From contig JANQGL010000159.1 of NCBI GenBank assembly GCA_028277325.1, forward strand, positions 1 to 13,991: 13,991 nucleotides of DNA. Reading direction: 5' to 3'. Shown piece by piece: positions 13,419 through 13,991 of this stretch (position 1 is the first letter of the stretch; every line of letters starts with the position of its first letter). The translations under genes were made by a program, and so were the position numbers. The stretch is from Magnetospira sp. Lineage in GTDB: Bacteria; Pseudomonadota; Alphaproteobacteria; Rhodospirillales; Magnetospiraceae. The notes below the pieces were generated by a model. The model was not told the DNA's origin. It saw only the letters and a list, made by a program, of their open reading frames with translations, and searched no databases.

Positions 13419-13991
13419 ATGGCGCATCTGTTCATCTCGGCGGCCCACAAGTCGTCCGGCAAGACGACCGTCGGCATCGGCCTGTGCGCCGCCCTGGCGC
13501 GGCGCGGCCGGACGGTGCGGCCGTTCAAGCGCGGCCCCGACTACATCGATCCGTTGTGGCTGGGCCGCGCCGCCGGCCGGCCGTGCCACAACCTGGACTT
13601 CAACACCCAGACCCCCGACGAGATCCGGCGCCTGTTCGCCCGCCACGCGGCGACGGCCGACATCGCGCTTGTCGAGGGCAGCAAGGGCCTCCATGACGGC
13701 CTCGACCCGGACGGCGCCGACAGCAACGCGGCGCTGGCCAGGCTGCTCGACGCGCCGGTGGTCCTGGTCATCGACACCCGGGGCACCATTCGCGGCGTCG
13801 CGCCGCTGCTGCTCGGCTACCGGGCCTTCGATCCGGCGGTGCGGATCGCCGGGGTGGTCCTCAACCAGGTCGGCGGGACGCGCCACGAATCGAAGCTGCG
13901 CGCGGCGGTCGAGCGCTATACCGACATTCCGGTGCTGGGCGCCCTGGGGGCCGATCCCGGGTTGCGGATTCCGGAACGCCACCTGGGCCTG
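13419..13991 (+). CDS. dsrN: DsrN, siroheme amidase-type glutamine amidotransferase, N-terminal part
   Basis: This gene runs off the right edge; 191 codons are present and no stop is reached. The protein starts MAHLFISAAHKSSGKTTVGI, with the P-loop HKSSGKTT at residues 10-17, followed by PFKRGPDYIDPLWL (around residues 37-50). The pattern GPDYIDP and LVEGSKGLHDGLD (residues 87-99) is shared with cobyrinic acid a,c-diamide synthase (CobB/CbiA). In dsr operons this homologue is DsrN, which amidates siroheme for DsrAB. The C-terminal glutaminase domain lies outside the window. GAGGTG lies 4 bases before the ATG, and the start is only 8 bases after dsrP. A cobalamin-pathway CobB is the alternative, but the position after dsrP strongly favours DsrN. 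Confidence 0.9.
   Translation, partial: MAHLFISAAHKSSGKTTVGIGLCAALARRGRTVRPFKRGPDYIDPLWLGRAAGRPCHNLDFNTQTPDEIRRLFARHAATADIALVEGSKGLHDGLDPDGADSNAALARLLDAPVVLVIDTRGTIRGVAPLLLGYRAFDPAVRIAGVVLNQVGGTRHESKLRAAVERYTDIPVLGALGADPGLRIPERHLGL

Noticed and set aside
1..13991. CRISPR array, tRNA, rRNA or full insertion sequence
   Set aside because: No regularly spaced direct repeats, no cloverleaf or rRNA sequence, and no transposase frame were seen; only short repeat elements of about 42 and 75 bp are present.

Overview
The window holds a reverse-type (oxidative) dissimilatory sulfite reductase operon on the plus strand, in the order dsrA-B-E-F-H-C-M-K-L-J-O-P-N. dsrN is cut by the right edge. This is the order known from sulfur-oxidising proteobacteria such as Allochromatium vinosum. 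Four things support the oxidative direction: dsrEFH is present with the DsrE and DsrH cysteines, dsrL is present, DsrM has the short form, and there is no dsrD after dsrAB. The DNA is GC-rich with strong G/C third-position bias. The style suggests an alphaproteobacterium of the Rhodospirillales or magnetotactic type, but that placement is an inference and a gammaproteobacterium is not excluded.

Layout. Bases 1-168 (minus) hold the start of a MEMO1/AmmeMemoRadiSam-B family gene. Bases 336-1467 (minus) hold a two-gene unit: a TauD/TfdA-like Fe(II)/2-oxoglutarate dioxygenase and a 75-residue protein I do not recognise. Bases 1468-2342 form a divergent intergenic region of about 875 bp with AT-rich tracts. 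It contains a good sigma70-like promoter (2059-2087) that would give dsrA a leader of about 250 nt. From 2343 to the end lies the dsr operon, all on the plus strand.

How the genes work together (established for the family). Sulfur from the periplasm or from sulfur globules arrives as persulfide, is passed through DsrEFH to DsrC, and DsrAB (siroheme) oxidises it to sulfite. DsrL is the cytoplasmic NAD(P)H/iron-sulfur/flavin partner that takes the electrons. The membrane complex DsrMKJOP links the DsrC thiol/disulfide pool to quinone and periplasmic carriers. DsrN amidates siroheme.

What is unusual is between the genes. The 189-bp dsrF-dsrH gap holds a CTAG-bounded inverted-repeat element of about 75 bp. 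A related 42-bp copy sits exactly at the dsrO stop codon, before dsrP. The dsrA/dsrB, dsrH/dsrC and dsrC/dsrM gaps each carry a GC-rich hairpin without a U-tract, which may set the relative mRNA levels. I see no wholly new system; the genes are recognisable members of a known pathway.
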